Shown: positions 45,172 to 59,300, numbered from the stretch's first letter. The stretch is DNA of 64,000 nucleotides from Bolinopsis microptera (GCF_026151205.1 NC_087076.1:12757675-12821674); one strand, 5' to 3'. Made by a program: numbers and translations. The notes: a model not told the origin generated them from the sequence alone.

Positions 45172-46723
45172 ATGTCTCTTGTGGACAAGATCGTGAAGCG
45201 GATGATCGTCACCAGTTTCTTTGGTGACGGATGGGGTGACCAGGAGACCTTCCACAAGCTGCTGGCACTGCGGGCTTCCTACAAACACGGGGTGGACCAC
45301 ATATTCCAGGACAGGAATAATCTCAAGTTCCAGGTTAAAGAAGAGAAAAGTAGCTCGAAACACGTGAAGAGTTACTCCGGCTCCTTTATATCTCCTTTAT
45401 ACCACGAGCACAAGCTGATCCCTGAGGAGTGCCAGGAGTGCAGGTTCCACCTTATCTTACCAGCTCAGTGGGAGGATGTTGGAAAGAGGCGGGTGTGTGT
45501 ACATTACGCTGCAACTGGAGACCATTCCTTCTGGAGGAGGTACAGGTTCCTGGCGTACCCTCTGGCTAAGGATTATAATATCGGATCTGTTATCGTGGAG
45601 AATCCTTTTTATGGTAGGTCTACATTTCAGCTCTTATTCTCTTATATTTTCTCGACCCTTTTGCAGGTGAAATTGCTTCTGCCCTGCGTAAGATCATAAT
45701 TACCTCACTACAGTATAACACCGGGCCTCCTAATCCCGGAACTTATTACCCGCTAAATTTCGGGCATTTCACCTTGACGATAATTGATTATATTCTTTAG
45801 TTACACAGTTACACTAATTTCAAATCAACCTGCTCCCCCGACAAAATATTTTAGTTGAATTATGAAATTTCGCTGTTACACTCCCACGATTTCACTCTCA
45901 CTATTTCTCACCAGGTACCAGAAAACCGAAGAACCAAGTCCGGTCAGGTATCCGCCACGTGTCGGATCTGTTCACAATGGGCTCAGCCCTGATACTCGAG
46001 GGCGGGGTTATCTTAAACTGGCTGGAAGAACAGGGCTACAAACTCGGTATCTCCGGTATCTCACTAGGGGGACACAACGCCTCCCTCACTTCCGCAGTGT
46101 GGAACAAACCCATCGCCACTGTGCCCTGCTTATCGTGGAGCACTGCTGCGCACACGTTCAGCGAGGGGATCATCTCTAACTCGTGCATGTGGAGCGTGCT
46201 ACGGGACCAGCTGTCACCCTCCAGACTGGAGGAGATACAGGATATCATCAGGATTACAGATGACGAGATACAGGTGATGTTGGAGGAGAGGTACGGGATA
46301 ATACCTGATACTCCCGCTGAGGATGCCCCCTCGTCTCATATCTCCAAACTGCTGAACATGCGGTACTTATCAACCCTTACAAACAGTCTGGGGGGTCCCC
46401 GCAATGGCTCTCCTGATAAGATAACGACACTGTACATGCGCCTCCTGATCGACGAGTTCTCTAATCTCAAGTACTATCCTACAGTTGCGTGTCCCGAGGC
46501 TGCTATCGTCGTGGTTGCTAAATCAGACTTGTACGTGACTCGACCTGAGGACGATGAAATGATAAAAGATATCTCGGAGATATGGCCCGGGTGCGAGGTG
46601 AGGGTGGTCGAGGGCGGCCATATCTCCTCCTACCTTACCCACAACCACACTTTTAGGAAAGCTATTAATGATGCTTTCGATAAGCTGGAGGTTTGGGTGG
46701 AATCAAATGCACCTAAAAACTAG
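45172..46723 (+). CDS. ABHD18: ABHD18 homologue, two exons
   Basis: Exon 1 is 45,172-45,613 and exon 2 is 45,915-46,723. The intron of 301 nt runs from GTAGGT to TCACCAG. Joining completes a Gly codon and gives 416 residues, restoring the conserved run from NPFYG into RKPKNQVRS. This is the alpha/beta-hydrolase-like family known as ABHD18 (C4orf29). Motifs seen are GWGDQETF near the N-terminus, CVHYAATGDHSFWRRYR (about 109-125), the nucleophile elbow GISLGG with Ser197, an Asp near 352 (AKSDLYV) and His383 in EGGHISSYL. These form a plausible Ser-Asp-His triad. The biochemical role is poorly known. The loop between elbow and Asp is shorter than in vertebrates. Without splicing, exon 1 reads into the intron and stops at 45,699. 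Confidence 0.93.
45614..45914 (+). other. ABHD18 intron
   Basis: GT-AG intron of 301 nt, phase 1, AT-rich. It is the only intron required in the four-gene cluster. Confidence 0.92.
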
Positions 46724-48696
46724 ATTTTTGAGTAATATGTTTCTGTTTTATATTGGGTAGGCCAATAACCATTTTGACTGATTTGTATCAGTTCATGTAA
46801 TTTGTTGGGTGTTCTAGCTCGACTGTCATGTATCCTAATTTACGTTATCATATTAATACTGTCAAATTTAAATTATCGTGAGATTAGAGTAGTGATCGAC
46901 CGGCCACCAACCGAAAATGTCACCACCAGCCCCTCCCCGGCTAAATCTTGGGAGATTGTCAGGGGATTTTAGCTAGATAAAATGTACTAAATAATTTATA
47001 ATTTATCTCTAGTTTAAAAACGTTTTTATAAGGGTAAGAGGAAATGCAGGCAGCAAAACAGCAGTTCAGCTCAACATCACCGCCCCTGGCCGAAATTGGC
47101 ACCCTCAAATCTCAACCACAATTAAAATCGGCTGGTCGATCATTGGATTAGGGTTTACTAAAGTTGATGAGTTATTATTAATTAATACAGTTAGTTAGGA
47201 ATTATTTAATTTAGTTTTTGTCCTTATTGTTTTGTACCTCATTTACCAAGTTCTCAGAAACAGATTTGATTAATTGATTTAAATAGTTTAGGGTTAAGAA
47301 CGATGCTATATTAATGATTTTTGTTAAGATATAAATTGGAAATTTGTTTAAAGATATTGTACAAGATATTGCACGGATGATATCGTATGAATAAATGCTA
47401 CAAAATTGAAAATTCCTAATATTCTGTGTAATTACCCTATAAACGAATATCTCCTTCTCATTAAGGGTAAACGACCCAACCCTTATCGGTAGGAGTTTAT
47501 AATAACGGTAAACTTATCTCTTATGTTATTTATCGGATTCTTTTACTTAGATTTTCACGTAGAGATGAATCCATATATTGCGTTCCATTTTAACTGTGTA
47601 TTTGTAACTGTTACAATTATATTGTCAGCGATTTCCAGATGTATGTCATTTATTCTCTGTCACAATTAAAAACTCAAGGGAATGGTTAAGACACAATCAT
47701 ACGCCAAGGCAGGTTCATACTCTCTTCAGAAAATCAGCAGATGCATCATCACGTAAACGGCTGCCGCTGAAGCATTCATGTAAGCAAATATGATCGACTT
47801 TCGCGCGCACGTATTATGTTTTTTACGCGCATGTAGTTTTGTTAATTTGTGAACCCAGCAAAGAAACGCTAGCATGTACAACGCAAGTGTTTCGTAAACT
47901 TTGAAGTTAGAGATGCTTGCACATGATCGTTAATCGTTGAAACGAGCTTTGTATCAAGCATTACACGGCTGACTAGTTAGTATGCGAAGGCTTCAATCAT
48001 ACACAACTGTGACACTACTATTTCACCTGGCGTTCTTACTACTTCTTGCTATATTTGTCATATGACCAATAACCGTGAACACTTCCAACATTATAATATC
48101 CATCTAAAAACACATTCATCAAAATGCTACAGTTCATTCGGAGCCGGTGTAAATTTTACAAATTTGAATCTATCGCTGAAGAATATCATAACATATATGC
48201 TAATTGCTGTTGGATAATGTGGTTCCGCACCGGGGTAAGCACAGGGCTCCAATACTCTATCTTATAGTGGTCATCCTGAACATTACCACAGCCCCCTACG
48301 AAGAAGAAAAAGAAGAATGTGGTTCCGCATCCCAGACTCTCAAGTTTTACCCACTTGCTTACGACTGGATAGATTGCTCAACATTACCCTGTCACTCGCC
48401 TGATTGCCTAATTACATGACCTTATTGTAGACGTGAGCGCAATTTCAAATGGAAATTAACTGGGAGTGACGGTTGGTACATACAAATATAATGTTAACCG
48501 TTACTGCAAGTACAGTGATGGAAATATTACAGTGGTAAATTAACGTTAATACTTTGTCGTCGTAACATGCTGCCCATCTTTACAGCTTTTAAAACATTCT
48601 GGCATTTTAAACGAATATACAGAATTAGAAGCTCCTTTCCGAAACCTCTCTCTAAATAAGGCACAGAGACGGTATGCTGTTTGAAAGTCCCGCAAG
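46724..48696. other. No gene seen
   Basis: AT-rich. An AATAAA at 47,390-47,395 could be a distant poly(A) signal for ABHD18. The 48,204-48,419 frame has no domain. Confidence 0.5.
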
Positions 48697-48699
48697 TAA

Positions 48700-49338
48700 G
48701 GGGTCGTTCACATATTACGTAATCAATATTTTAGCAATTTTACCCTCTCCGTAATCAACCGTAATCAAGACCCAACCCCCCTCCTATCCTGACAGCAATA
48801 TTACGTAATCATGGCCTTCCCCCCCCCCTTCCCCCCTTGACTTTTTTCCCTATAGAACACTTTTCTCTACGTTGCATGCTACCGAGATCATGCTATTGCT
48901 ATCATGATGAGCCGAAATCATTGTTACGATATCCGGCCAAGCACCTTTTAAACAATTGTCATACGTTGTATGACCCGCCGCGCACGAGTGCGCGGCTCCC
49001 CCTGTATCGTCATATATTACGTCACTAAACTATAGTGAAACGACCGTGGGGGTCACAACGTGATACAATTCTAAACTACTTACTATTATAGCCGGATATT
49101 CGATCAATTTCTAAATTTTATCACTAACAGGGTGAAATTGAGTGGAATTTGAATTAAAATATTGCCAAATTGTTATTTTGTATTTAATTCTAGAGGGTAA
49201 AAAAGAAAATGTACGTAATCAACGACCAAATTAACTTCCGCCCCCCCCCCCCCGGTATATCAACCGTAAGCATTTGGAAACCCCCTCCCCCCTCGGCTGA
49301 TTACGTAATATTAATATTATGTAAACGTGAACGACCCC
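48700..49338. mobile_element. GGGGTCGTTC transposon, 639 bp copy
   Basis: Starts GGGGTCGTTCACATATTACG and ends with the inverted match (GTGAACGACCCC). The flanks carry the 3-bp direct repeat TAA (48,697-48,699 and 49,339-49,341). Subterminal GATTACGTAAT palindromes and C-runs correspond to those of the 154-bp copy before ADRM1. No transposase is present. A 3-bp target duplication fits PIF/Harbinger or CACTA-like elements, but the superfamily is not settled. Confidence 0.82.
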
Positions 49339-52300
49339 TAAGCTCAGGAAGCCGCACAGATCACTTTCACGGTAAGTACCTGACCGTGGTTCAAAAGTGG
49401 TAAGTACCTTGGACCACGGCCAGATACTTAAAGTAGGTACTTTAAGAACCTGGCCATGGTCCAAGTCTCCAAGAGTGGCGTCTTGTTTTGCATTAAACAT
49501 GGATATGCACTATGCAGTTGCAGGCTGCAGCCTATTCATTGCAGGCTGCAACTGGGTACTCAATTTAAGTTATATCTGAGCAGTAAGTAGGCAGTTTATG
49601 TGAACGTCCATTTATTTTCGGCGGGAAATAGTAGACTTAAACCGCTTGATAATCTTGACTTCAATTTAAGTCAATATTTTAAAATATTCACTTGGTTCTG
49701 GGAGCATAGACTTTTAAAAATGGAGAAGATCGGTTTGATATGGTATATACCGTCCAGTCTTCTGCCTTTATCGGTACCAGGCTGTTCAATTGCATATGTA
49801 CTACAGATTGTGGCTGCATTTTCAGACACTATGATCGATGATTTATGCCGCTTTAAATTTTAAGATCATACTCCTATGTTATGATCAGTCTAAGTTGTTC
49901 GAAGATTCTTCGGAGGGAGAGGCTGGCGCCGTCCGTCCGTGTTTAGTGAGCCCACTTACAGCGGGACTGGGTTAAAAAGAGAAAATACTTAATTACAATT
50001 AAGTCTGTCTTTATTTATCCATACCTTAGGGTTCAGACCATATAAAACGTTAAATGTTATATTAATATGACTATTTAGGTTTTGGTCTTAGCTTACTATA
50101 TCATTTCATTCCCTTGTTATGTAATACAATGCTATTGGATATCCATTATCCAATACCATACAGCCATACTGTCGAGTGTCGCCTAGAAAGTAGGGCACGT
50201 ATTCAGTCCATATTTCATATTCTATTTCAGCATTCTTTTGGTGATATAGTGATCAACAGAAACTTATTTACGGTTTGTTTCTCAAAAAGAAAACAGTGAA
50301 CATGTCAATTACGTCCTAGCCCCAAGGTTTCATTTCAAATGTAGTAACAAGTTTAAACTTTGTCACCTCATTCGAATATTGCGCAAACTCACATCTGTCA
50401 CAGACTAATAATAGTATTTTGAATAGTGTACAGTAGAATATTGTGTGACACGGATTTATGTCCGTATTATTTCAAAAAGTTTCAATAAACCTGCCCCTGC
50501 TCCAATAATCCACTTTTTAACCTGCCCCATGTGAACCGTTTACACTCCCCCAGATCGCGGAGTAATAATGTAGCCGGCAATTATATGAGCACACCTGTCA
50601 CTTGTATTTGGGAACGAGCTAAATAGAACCAGCCTTGCTAAATATCTTCTCTACGTTTCTCTGCTAGTTTGGGATTATTAGAAAGCTGCACCGATCATAA
50701 ATCGTTGAAATGGTGCTATCTATGTTTTTTCGTATTTTAATAAACATTTTGATAAAGAAGAGCTGTAATTTTGTGTGTAATCTATTAGTAATAGTATTAT
50801 ATATACTGTCTACAACATGGAAATTATTGTTTTGTCACCAATTAAACAACAGTTCATTCTTTGTGGAGTCATTTTGAAAGCTTGTAAGTGTTACAGTGCT
50901 TGTGTATCAATGGAGCGTTATTGTGTATTAATTCCACAGTGCAGTGATAAACATTGAGACTTGAGACTCATGTTTTACAACTATTTCTGCTGTGTCCTTT
51001 GCTTGCTTACATTTTGTGTTCCTCTTTTGTTAACATTTTGGAGGTTGACTCACCCAGTCTCCCCATCATTGAGCGTTGCTTATTTCAGCAGTTATTTGGC
51101 CCCTGTCCGCTGCTGTTTACACAATACACTTGCACCTGTAAACCTACTGGACGTTGCTAGCCTCTCTCTCCGCCTTACAGTTTTCAAACATTTAAACCTG
51201 AAGGAGGATTTGTTTAAATCATATAAGTGATATAAACAGATTTTTAGCAGGAGCTTTCAAAATACATGTGTAAATCGCCTTCAGCTAGGGATGATGTTCC
51301 CAAGGTAGCTGTAAACAATCTGAGATTTCAAGATTATAATTTCGACCCTAAAATTCCGCTTGTGGCTTGGTTTCGGCAACTTTCAACTCCAGTATTCCAG
51401 TAGTTATAAAGCTGAAGTAAAATATAATGCCCGGCTGCCTCATAGCAGATCTGTAGTGTGGTAATACAATATCTTATATCACTTTAAACAGTAAAACAGT
51501 AAAGTAAAACACCTGGATTTGAAACTAATCCTCGAAACTGTTCATTGTTGTTACATCGGTTTCAGTGTTTCAAATTACTAGGTTTCATGTCATGCTCAAG
51601 GATTGTATACACGTGAAAACATCTGGCTTTTATCATTTATGTTATGCCCTTGTGAATAAGTGATCTTTTGCTACCTAATGACGTAGTTCGTGCAGCGATT
51701 AGTGGCTTTAAATCACATAAGAGCGTAGTAGTACGGTAGTAGTAGTAGTAATGTTAAATGTTCCAGTGGAGCTCTAGTTCAGGTCTCCGTCCGTAATTGC
51801 TAAGTCCCAAGTCTGCCTCTAAAGTCTGATGCGATCATTATTGATTGCTGTTTAGCTCGTTATAATATCACAGAACTAAGGCCGCTATCAGTTATCACTA
51901 TTAAAGCCTGGCATCTAATTGCCCTCCTGTTTGTCAGCTGATCGATTGAACGTGTACACAAAACACAACTCAATAAAGCTTACTATTAATATTATGTTGT
52001 ACATACCGGGATAGCTTTGTTTGTTGTTATCATTACCCTATACCATGTATAGTTAAGGTCTGGGAATTGGAAATATAACATTAACAATGAACATGGCTAC
52101 ATTCTATAAGTATAAGAGACAACAACTGGTCGTATAACGTTCACTTAATCTATTTTATCTTTTGGGAACACCAAGCTTTCAGTGCTTACAGTTTCAGCGC
52201 AGAATTTGTTTAGCTTAAGGTGCCCGCATTGGAATAGTGTAACAACTGAAGGTATTGTAAACTTATTTCGTTTCATTTGTATCCGTCACACGAATGGACA

Positions 52301-52382
52301 TTCAGTAACTGAAACTGTGCAACTATAAAGTTAAGAAAGTTACTGACGTTGTTTTATTTGACAAATTCCCTGTATTAGAGGG
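49339..52382. other. No gene seen; inverted repeats
   Basis: Contains an inverted repeat at about 49,512-49,556 (GTTGCAGGCTGCA motifs) and inverted GTACTTTAAG/CTTAAAGTA motifs at about 49,425-49,445. Open frames near 50,954 and 49,600 show no recognisable domain. Confidence 0.45.
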
Positions 52383-52549
52383 ACTTTCCTTAATTACCCA
52401 ACTAAACCAAACCTGAACTTCCGCTGAAAATAATTACAGATAAGATTGTGTAGAACTACACAATACGAAGTTAATTACAGATAAGATTATCTATAAGTTA
52501 TTTCAACAGAAGTTCCGGTTGGTTAAATTTTAGTAATTAAGGAAAGCGT
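52383..52549. mobile_element. Hairpin MITE-like element, about 167 bp
   Basis: Inverted ends CTTTCCTTAATTAC and GTAATTAAGGAAAG. Imperfect pairing continues inward (AACCAAACC with GGTTGGTT, AACTTC with GAAGTT). Two copies of TTAATTACAGATAAGATT-like sequence lie in the middle. No clear target duplication was seen. Confidence 0.65.
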
Positions 52550-53335
52550 GCTGTAGTAAACATAATTTGTAGAATATTTTTCCCTTAAGTTTATCTTGCA
52601 CAAAGCTACTACTACTACTACTACTACTACTATGTCGGAACTAAACCCGATCTACGCCAGATAACCCCTCCATAGTCCATACATCCCTGTCCCGCATCAG
52701 GGTTCATAGTTCCTTTTTAGACTTAGAGTTTGTCCCAACTTCCTTCAGTAACATAAACAAATAGCTTTGTCTCAAAGCTTTACTAAGCTAAGAACGGAAG
52801 AGACTAGCCTCCCTAGCTTGGTTCTATTGTTTGAAACATTTTCTTTTAGACTCTTATTTATATATAATATACACATATACTCGACTTGAAGTTGCCTCTT
52901 ACTGCATATTCAAGGCCATTAGTCTCGGGCAATACTAGTGACCTGAAATCCCCCATCAGTCAACACTATCTATAATAGCCGGGCTCCCCTTGCTACACTC
53001 GAACCATTACATCTACCCGGTGTTAATACTAATAGCGTACAAACTACTAATGTTACTATGAGTAGATGGATATCCTGGCTATATTGAAATATAATGCCTG
53101 AATACTCCTAAAGAACGGTTATAACTCGGTCCTATCTATTGTACTGCTCTTCCCGCCGCTAACTCCGCTATTCTAAATCACATAACCGGCTCATATTATG
53201 TGATTTGTATCACTTCGGGTCGGTTTTGTTCGCCAGTCCCGGACATCACTCTTTGTTAATTGTTTTGCTCCCTATTTCACCGGACACCGACTGTTTTGCA
53301 ATCCTCTGATTGTTATAATATCGGGTCTGTATATC
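52550..53335. other. Upstream region of the nine-exon gene
   Basis: Has a short ACT trinucleotide run near 52,605-52,632. No promoter element was assigned. The frame of the downstream gene is open back to a TGA near 53,200 but contains no earlier ATG. Confidence 0.45.
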
Positions 53336-56300
53336 ATGGATTGCTCTTGTTGTTTAGATGAAGGGTCGTTAGAGGCCAAGTTTGATCTTATGGTGGAACG
53401 GTTTAGAAGCTGGATTGATGACGTTGAGTACAAAATCAAAGATGCTATCGAAAAAAGGAAAAGTTAGTGTAAACACGATTTAAATTATATTTAATTTTAT
53501 AAGTTTATTTAATTTTACGAATAATGGACGGTTCGACTTTGAGTTCCTTAGTATCTTAATCTAATACATAGTTGGATCCAAAGTTTTTAAACGTTTGAGA
53601 CTGCAACTCAACTTTCTGACAAGAAAGTTAAATAGTACTGATTATAGTGAGACCCTAATTGGACTGTGGGCTCAAACCGATTGAGACTCAAACGCCTGAG
53701 CTCTGGGCCTCCGACTGGGTGGCCAAGACTCAGACCTTAGAGTCAAAGAACCAAACGAAATAATTAGCATATTATGAATTATGTTATTAATTATATTTAC
53801 ATATTCAACGGATTTAGCCCAACAATTTTATCTATAATTGCAGTACGTAGCGCCACGCTAATTCTGCACGATCTTCATATTCATGAACCGACCCACAAGC
53901 AGGCTGAACAGGGTTGCATTTACACATTTACTTTTAGTCTTGATCACTTAGCACTGGATACATATTTAGCCTTAATTTTTATTTGTTACAATTTTGAAGG
54001 AAATTTGAAGGAAATTTTGAAGGTAATTCACATTATGCGCATATTTATTACTTAGATAAAAATCAGCACAGGCCAGGATGGCACTATGGCAGACTGCCGA
54101 GTTTAAAATTCGCTGAACAAGTTTGCTTGCACTTTGATATCCTGTTAATATTCAATACTTTATGTTATTCGTTTGTATTGCGTTTCAGAGAAACAAGAAG
54201 AGGAGAAGAGACTGGCCAAATGGCAGGATCAGGTGCATACTGCTAGTAGAGCGGAGAACAGTACAGTAGACCCTCCAACTACCACTTCAGAAAGAAGGGT
54301 CCTGGATCCACCCTCTCCAACTACCACTTCAGAAAGAAGGGTCCTGGATCCACCCTCACCAACATTATCAGACTACGTGTTTTCAACCCCCACAGACTCA
54401 GATCAAGAGGACTTCGAGTCCTTCTTCCCGACACCACCTTCTCCTCTTGAAGACAGTCCAGACCCTGGTGTTACAGTCTTACAATCAGATACACAACTAA
54501 TAGGTTTTATGGAACAAGTCGAGGAATCAGCAGCCGAAGAAGAATCAAACGCTCCGTTCAGAGACATCACTGATACAACCCAATTCTTAATACCTACTGT
54601 CTTGTCAGAATATTCATCAGACGATCCAAATCAGATTCTTTTTGTGCCACCCACAATACCACGTGTTTCAGCATCTTCCTCAGCTGCCAGCCAACGTTCG
54701 ATAAAGCTTTTAGAAAAATCTGCTGTTATCCAGAAGTTGCTCTCGGATTCACAGGTACTTTTTATGATATGAGTTTGAGGGGGTTTGTAGTTCACTTTTA
54801 ATAATTGAGGGAGGGGGAAGGATAAAAGGGGGGGGGGGGGGGGGGGGGGGGGGGGGTGGGAGTTGCACTACCTTTATGTTTATGCAAAAGGTATCTTTTT
54901 AAATACGGGTCTTTGGGTACTTCATGGTGCCAACAAAAATGTTTTTTTACCTGAGCTCCGCTTTGATCTTCTGACTCGTGGAGGTAACTGGATCACCTCC
55001 GCTTTTCACTGGCGGTACTGATAAAGATCCCTGGCGATGGCGAGGCTATTTTCCCTGGAACCCAACAAAAGAATTGCATATGAGCTCTGCTTAAGTCTTC
55101 TGGTTGCGAAATGCGAGGGAGAACTGCAGCCCTTCCGGATCTGCCCTATAACCAGCACTACGTTATAATCTATCCCTTCTTAACTTTCTGAACAGGATTA
55201 ACTCCTTATCTAATGGGCAGTATTGTTAAAGACCGGTGACAGTGCTGACAGGGCTTACTTTCCTGGAATTCGACAGCACTTGCTGGCAAAGCTTCAACAT
55301 GTAACAGCTTTTTTGTTTCCTTTTGTTTGAGAAACTCAATCAATAATCTGGGGATTTCACTTTTTAACCACAGTAGCGGTTGCCCCCCCCCTCTAGCGGT
55401 TGCCCAATGCCCCCCCCTCTAACATTTAGTTATCTAGTATGTAAGATACTGTTTACCTTGTTTAAAAATAGTTTTTTGTATTCAGGAATTTTAAAAAATC
55501 ATCTTATCCTCAGATAGTTTTTTGTATTCAGGAATTTTAAAAAATCATCTTATCCTCAGATCAGTCCTGTCCAGAACGACCTATCAAAGGACGTTAACAT
55601 CAACTGCAGCGAAGATAAGGTGACTAGTCCAGATACAGATAAGTCGGAGGAGATAAGGAATCTGTCTGAAGGAGCCCTTTCAACTTGTTCTACTTGCTAC
55701 AAACAACCGAGAGGTATGTTTTTGTTCAGGGAGCAGGGGCTTGCCACATAGGTCCGGGAGTTCCGAACGTTTAGGCAGGGTGCTATAGATGTATAGGTGT
55801 TATAGTCCAAACTTCTATTAGGGCCGTTTGGCAACGAAAAAAAAACTATTTAACTGTCTCCGTATCAAGTTAAAGATGCACGGCTTGAAATTATCCAACT
55901 TTGCTATTTTAATATTCGGCCATTACATGTCATGGTGTTCCTGCTTATTTCGCACTGACCAGCTCGCTTGATGCGAAACATGAAAATATGAAAAAAGCTG
56001 CCAATGTCATTATTCTGATAACCGTTTAACAATTACACACACAATGCACTATTTCCACGTCATCGTATCTTGTGCAGTGTGTTCGCGGATTGTACATTTA
56101 TTCACATTGTACTACCATCATCATCATGGGTTAACACGTCTGTGTGTTAAAATCAAATATAACAGTTAACATCGCTACTTATCATAATCATGGAGGTATG
56201 GCCATGTTATTAGTACAATCCCCGTGTGCCTGTCATCCATTTGCGCTGATAATTGTAATGCCCTATAGGAGTCAGACCAGACCCGAATATCAGCGATTCC

Positions 56301-59300
56301 CTCCCACTGAAGGACGTGAGTGTTCAGGTAAACGATCAAGCGGAGACATCTGGTATTTCTGCGGAAAAGGTTATCAACAAGTGCGAACACAGCTACAAAC
56401 ATCCTGATATATACAAACGGTTAGTTTTGTTTCGCTTTTAGTTCTAGTTCTCGTTTATGTCAATACCACTCGGAAAAGATACAACAACTTCAAAATTAAT
56501 AAGTTTTCTATTGTGTTTTTGAAATTAATATTTCTGCTCCGAGAGAGCCGCTCAGACATGGGAACCGTATTGTGTAAATTATTTGGTTATAATATATCTT
56601 CTACAAAAGCTTTGTCGCATAGTAGCGGGGTGGTAAATACTGTGTTTCGTTTCGTATTCGTGTTCGTGTCTTGAGGGTAAATGTAAAACCGGACGAATTT
56701 GGATCACATTTAATTCCGGGTATTTTCAAACCTAAATTTCAAAACATAGATTATTAAATTTGTGAACCATTTAAAAATCGGAATTTCAACGAGTTCAACT
56801 TGTAAAATTTCCCAATGTTTTGATAACGTTACTTGCATACAAGTTCAAAATGTAATTATCTGGATTGTAAACTTGCTCGGATTAAATCAAAAGAATTTAC
56901 CGGAGAACTGAGGGCCGCTTAGCTGACACATTACAACACAATTTACAACACAATCGATATTCAGAAGAGGAATAATTTGAAAGTAGTTACTTTAAAAGTT
57001 TGTTTAAAAGAATTCCCTATTTATTTCTGGAACTGTTATTTGTAGTATTTGTCATCGAGGTTAAGTGTCTATTGTCAAGGAAAGTCTCACCGATTTGGTG
57101 TGGAGTGTGGACTTACATTATTTTATTTGATGTCCATTTTGTTTCTCGATCATGCAAGGTATAATACTTGTACCTATTGTAATGAAATTTATCCTTTGTA
57201 ATTATTGCTTAACATTTGGCTGGACTGACCTGGCTTTATTTATAATGAACTCCTGGATAGTGTTTCACCGTATAAAAACTTCAAATCAATGCCTCAGCTT
57301 TAATTTATTATCCTCATCGTGACACCGAACGCGGTGAATGTCCTTGCCATACGCGGACAGTGTTAAACAAGGAAATGAAACCGAGGGGTTCCGTTCAGGC
57401 CCTTCACAATTTGTTACTGTCTGGTTTTAATATGCGGATACCGTTACAATAATGACTTTAATATAAACCTCCCTCAGATCTCCCTCCGCAGTACCCTACA
57501 TCACACTGCTAAAGAACATGTCCACCACCCCCTCCACTACATCACAACCTGACTCTCTCGAGCAACCTCCAGACAACATTCTAGAACAGTCTACACAGAA
57601 CATTCTAGAACAATCTACGCAGAACATTCTACAATCCCAGCTATCAACCCAGGATATGCTCGAGTCCCTCTCCTACATCTCAGATTCTCCCGAGAGTCCA
57701 GCTATGAAGAGGAGGGGTAATTTACTGAACTTTAAGAGGGACAGTGTGGAACAGTCGGAGGATGATCTGATAAAGCAGATGGGGAGCTCTATTGGTCTTA
57801 CTAGAGGGTAAGCCCTTAACCTTTTTACTTAACTAGAGGGTGAAATGTTACCTTTATTTCTTTACTGTGTACTGGAGGGTAAAACTTTACTTACTTGTTC
57901 ATATTTACAATTTTACCTTCACAGTTTACTTCTTTAATTAAGGATACAACTTAAATCGTATTTATTTGCTAGAAGATAAAACATACATTTAAGTTAATTA
58001 ATTAATCAGAAGGCAAATCTTGATCTTCATCTAGACAGAGGGTTAACCTTAAAATCAACTATTTTTCTGAACCCAAAGGGTTAAATGTTTGATCGCGACA
58101 TGACCCTAAATCTAACTCATTTCATGTGGCAAATCCTCCTTAGAAATATCCTCTGTGCCTTAAGCTCACTCTTTACCAGGGACCAAGACTACACCGAAGT
58201 CCATTCAGACCCCAAACTCCCTGACATAAACACGAAGTCCGAAAGTCCGGGAACAGATCACAAGCTAATAGACCATTCCTTCACCGAGGAGACACCGTCC
58301 TCCGACAACAGCCCAAACTTTGCCGCCAAATTTATTAGGCTTGTTAGGAGGAGCACGTCCGACGTTTTGGTAACTAATTTATTGCAATTATCTGCCGGGG
58401 TGAAAATGTTTTAGTTCACAAATGAAAGATCGAGTGAGCGCTTAGCTTCTTTAAAATGCGTGTTAACAAACTTGCACTTTTAACTTTTCAGATGCAATCC
58501 CATTCCTCTGCCACCTCTATAAGTTGGGTTGGTAGGCGTGCCCTTCGGGGATGTGCTTTTAAAATTGCTCTTCATGAATTATTTTTTCGCGGTACCGACC
58601 TTCACTGCTGGATTTCAAATCAAAAGCGATCGAAGCTGCTGTTTAAACGCTACGGTCGAGTTTTTTCGATTTCCACTCAACGGCAATAAACATTTTAATC
58701 ATAAAGTTAGGAAGAAATAATCACTCAGGCGAGGGTATGACTAAATTAAAAGTACCATACATAATAACCCGTTATGTGTCACCATGGTTATATGCAGTAA
58801 TAATATTAATGTTACCTGCAGGAGAATCACGACGCTAAAAACGATCCGTCACTCTCAGTGGACGCCCTGAACAGTCGGGCAAAGAACGGAGTTCCAGTCA
58901 TTCCTATCATCGAATGTGACATTGCTTTTAGGTCAGTAATCAGTATAAGTTTATCGTGGTCCCATAAATAATAAATCGTTTCATCCGAACAATAAGTGGA
59001 TAACGCTAACTTTATTTACGATCAACAGTCCGACACGTTAACTAGCTAACGTGTAAAGTAATATTATTATTAACTTAACAATTTATAATCATTATGATTA
59101 AATCATTGTCTCTCTGGTCTTACCCTCGGTTGAACTTGACGGTGCTTACGTGTGTGCTTCCGTACGAATAATTGTAAGACAAGTACTCGAGCACCGAAAG
59201 GTGGTTTATTATCTTATAACCGGCATTTTGTACAGAATATCTTATCCATGTTTTTGCCTCACAGGAGATATTGTGATATTTTCTAAATATAACTGTAATA

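Noticed and set aside
45959-46179. Separate second gene starting at 45,959
   Set aside because: The frame is exon 2 of ABHD18; splicing at 45,614/45,914 restores a continuous conserved protein.
58456-58689. Extra exon starting after CTTTTCAG at about 58,491
   Set aside because: Its only near donor would break the phase between the flanking exons, which join perfectly without it.
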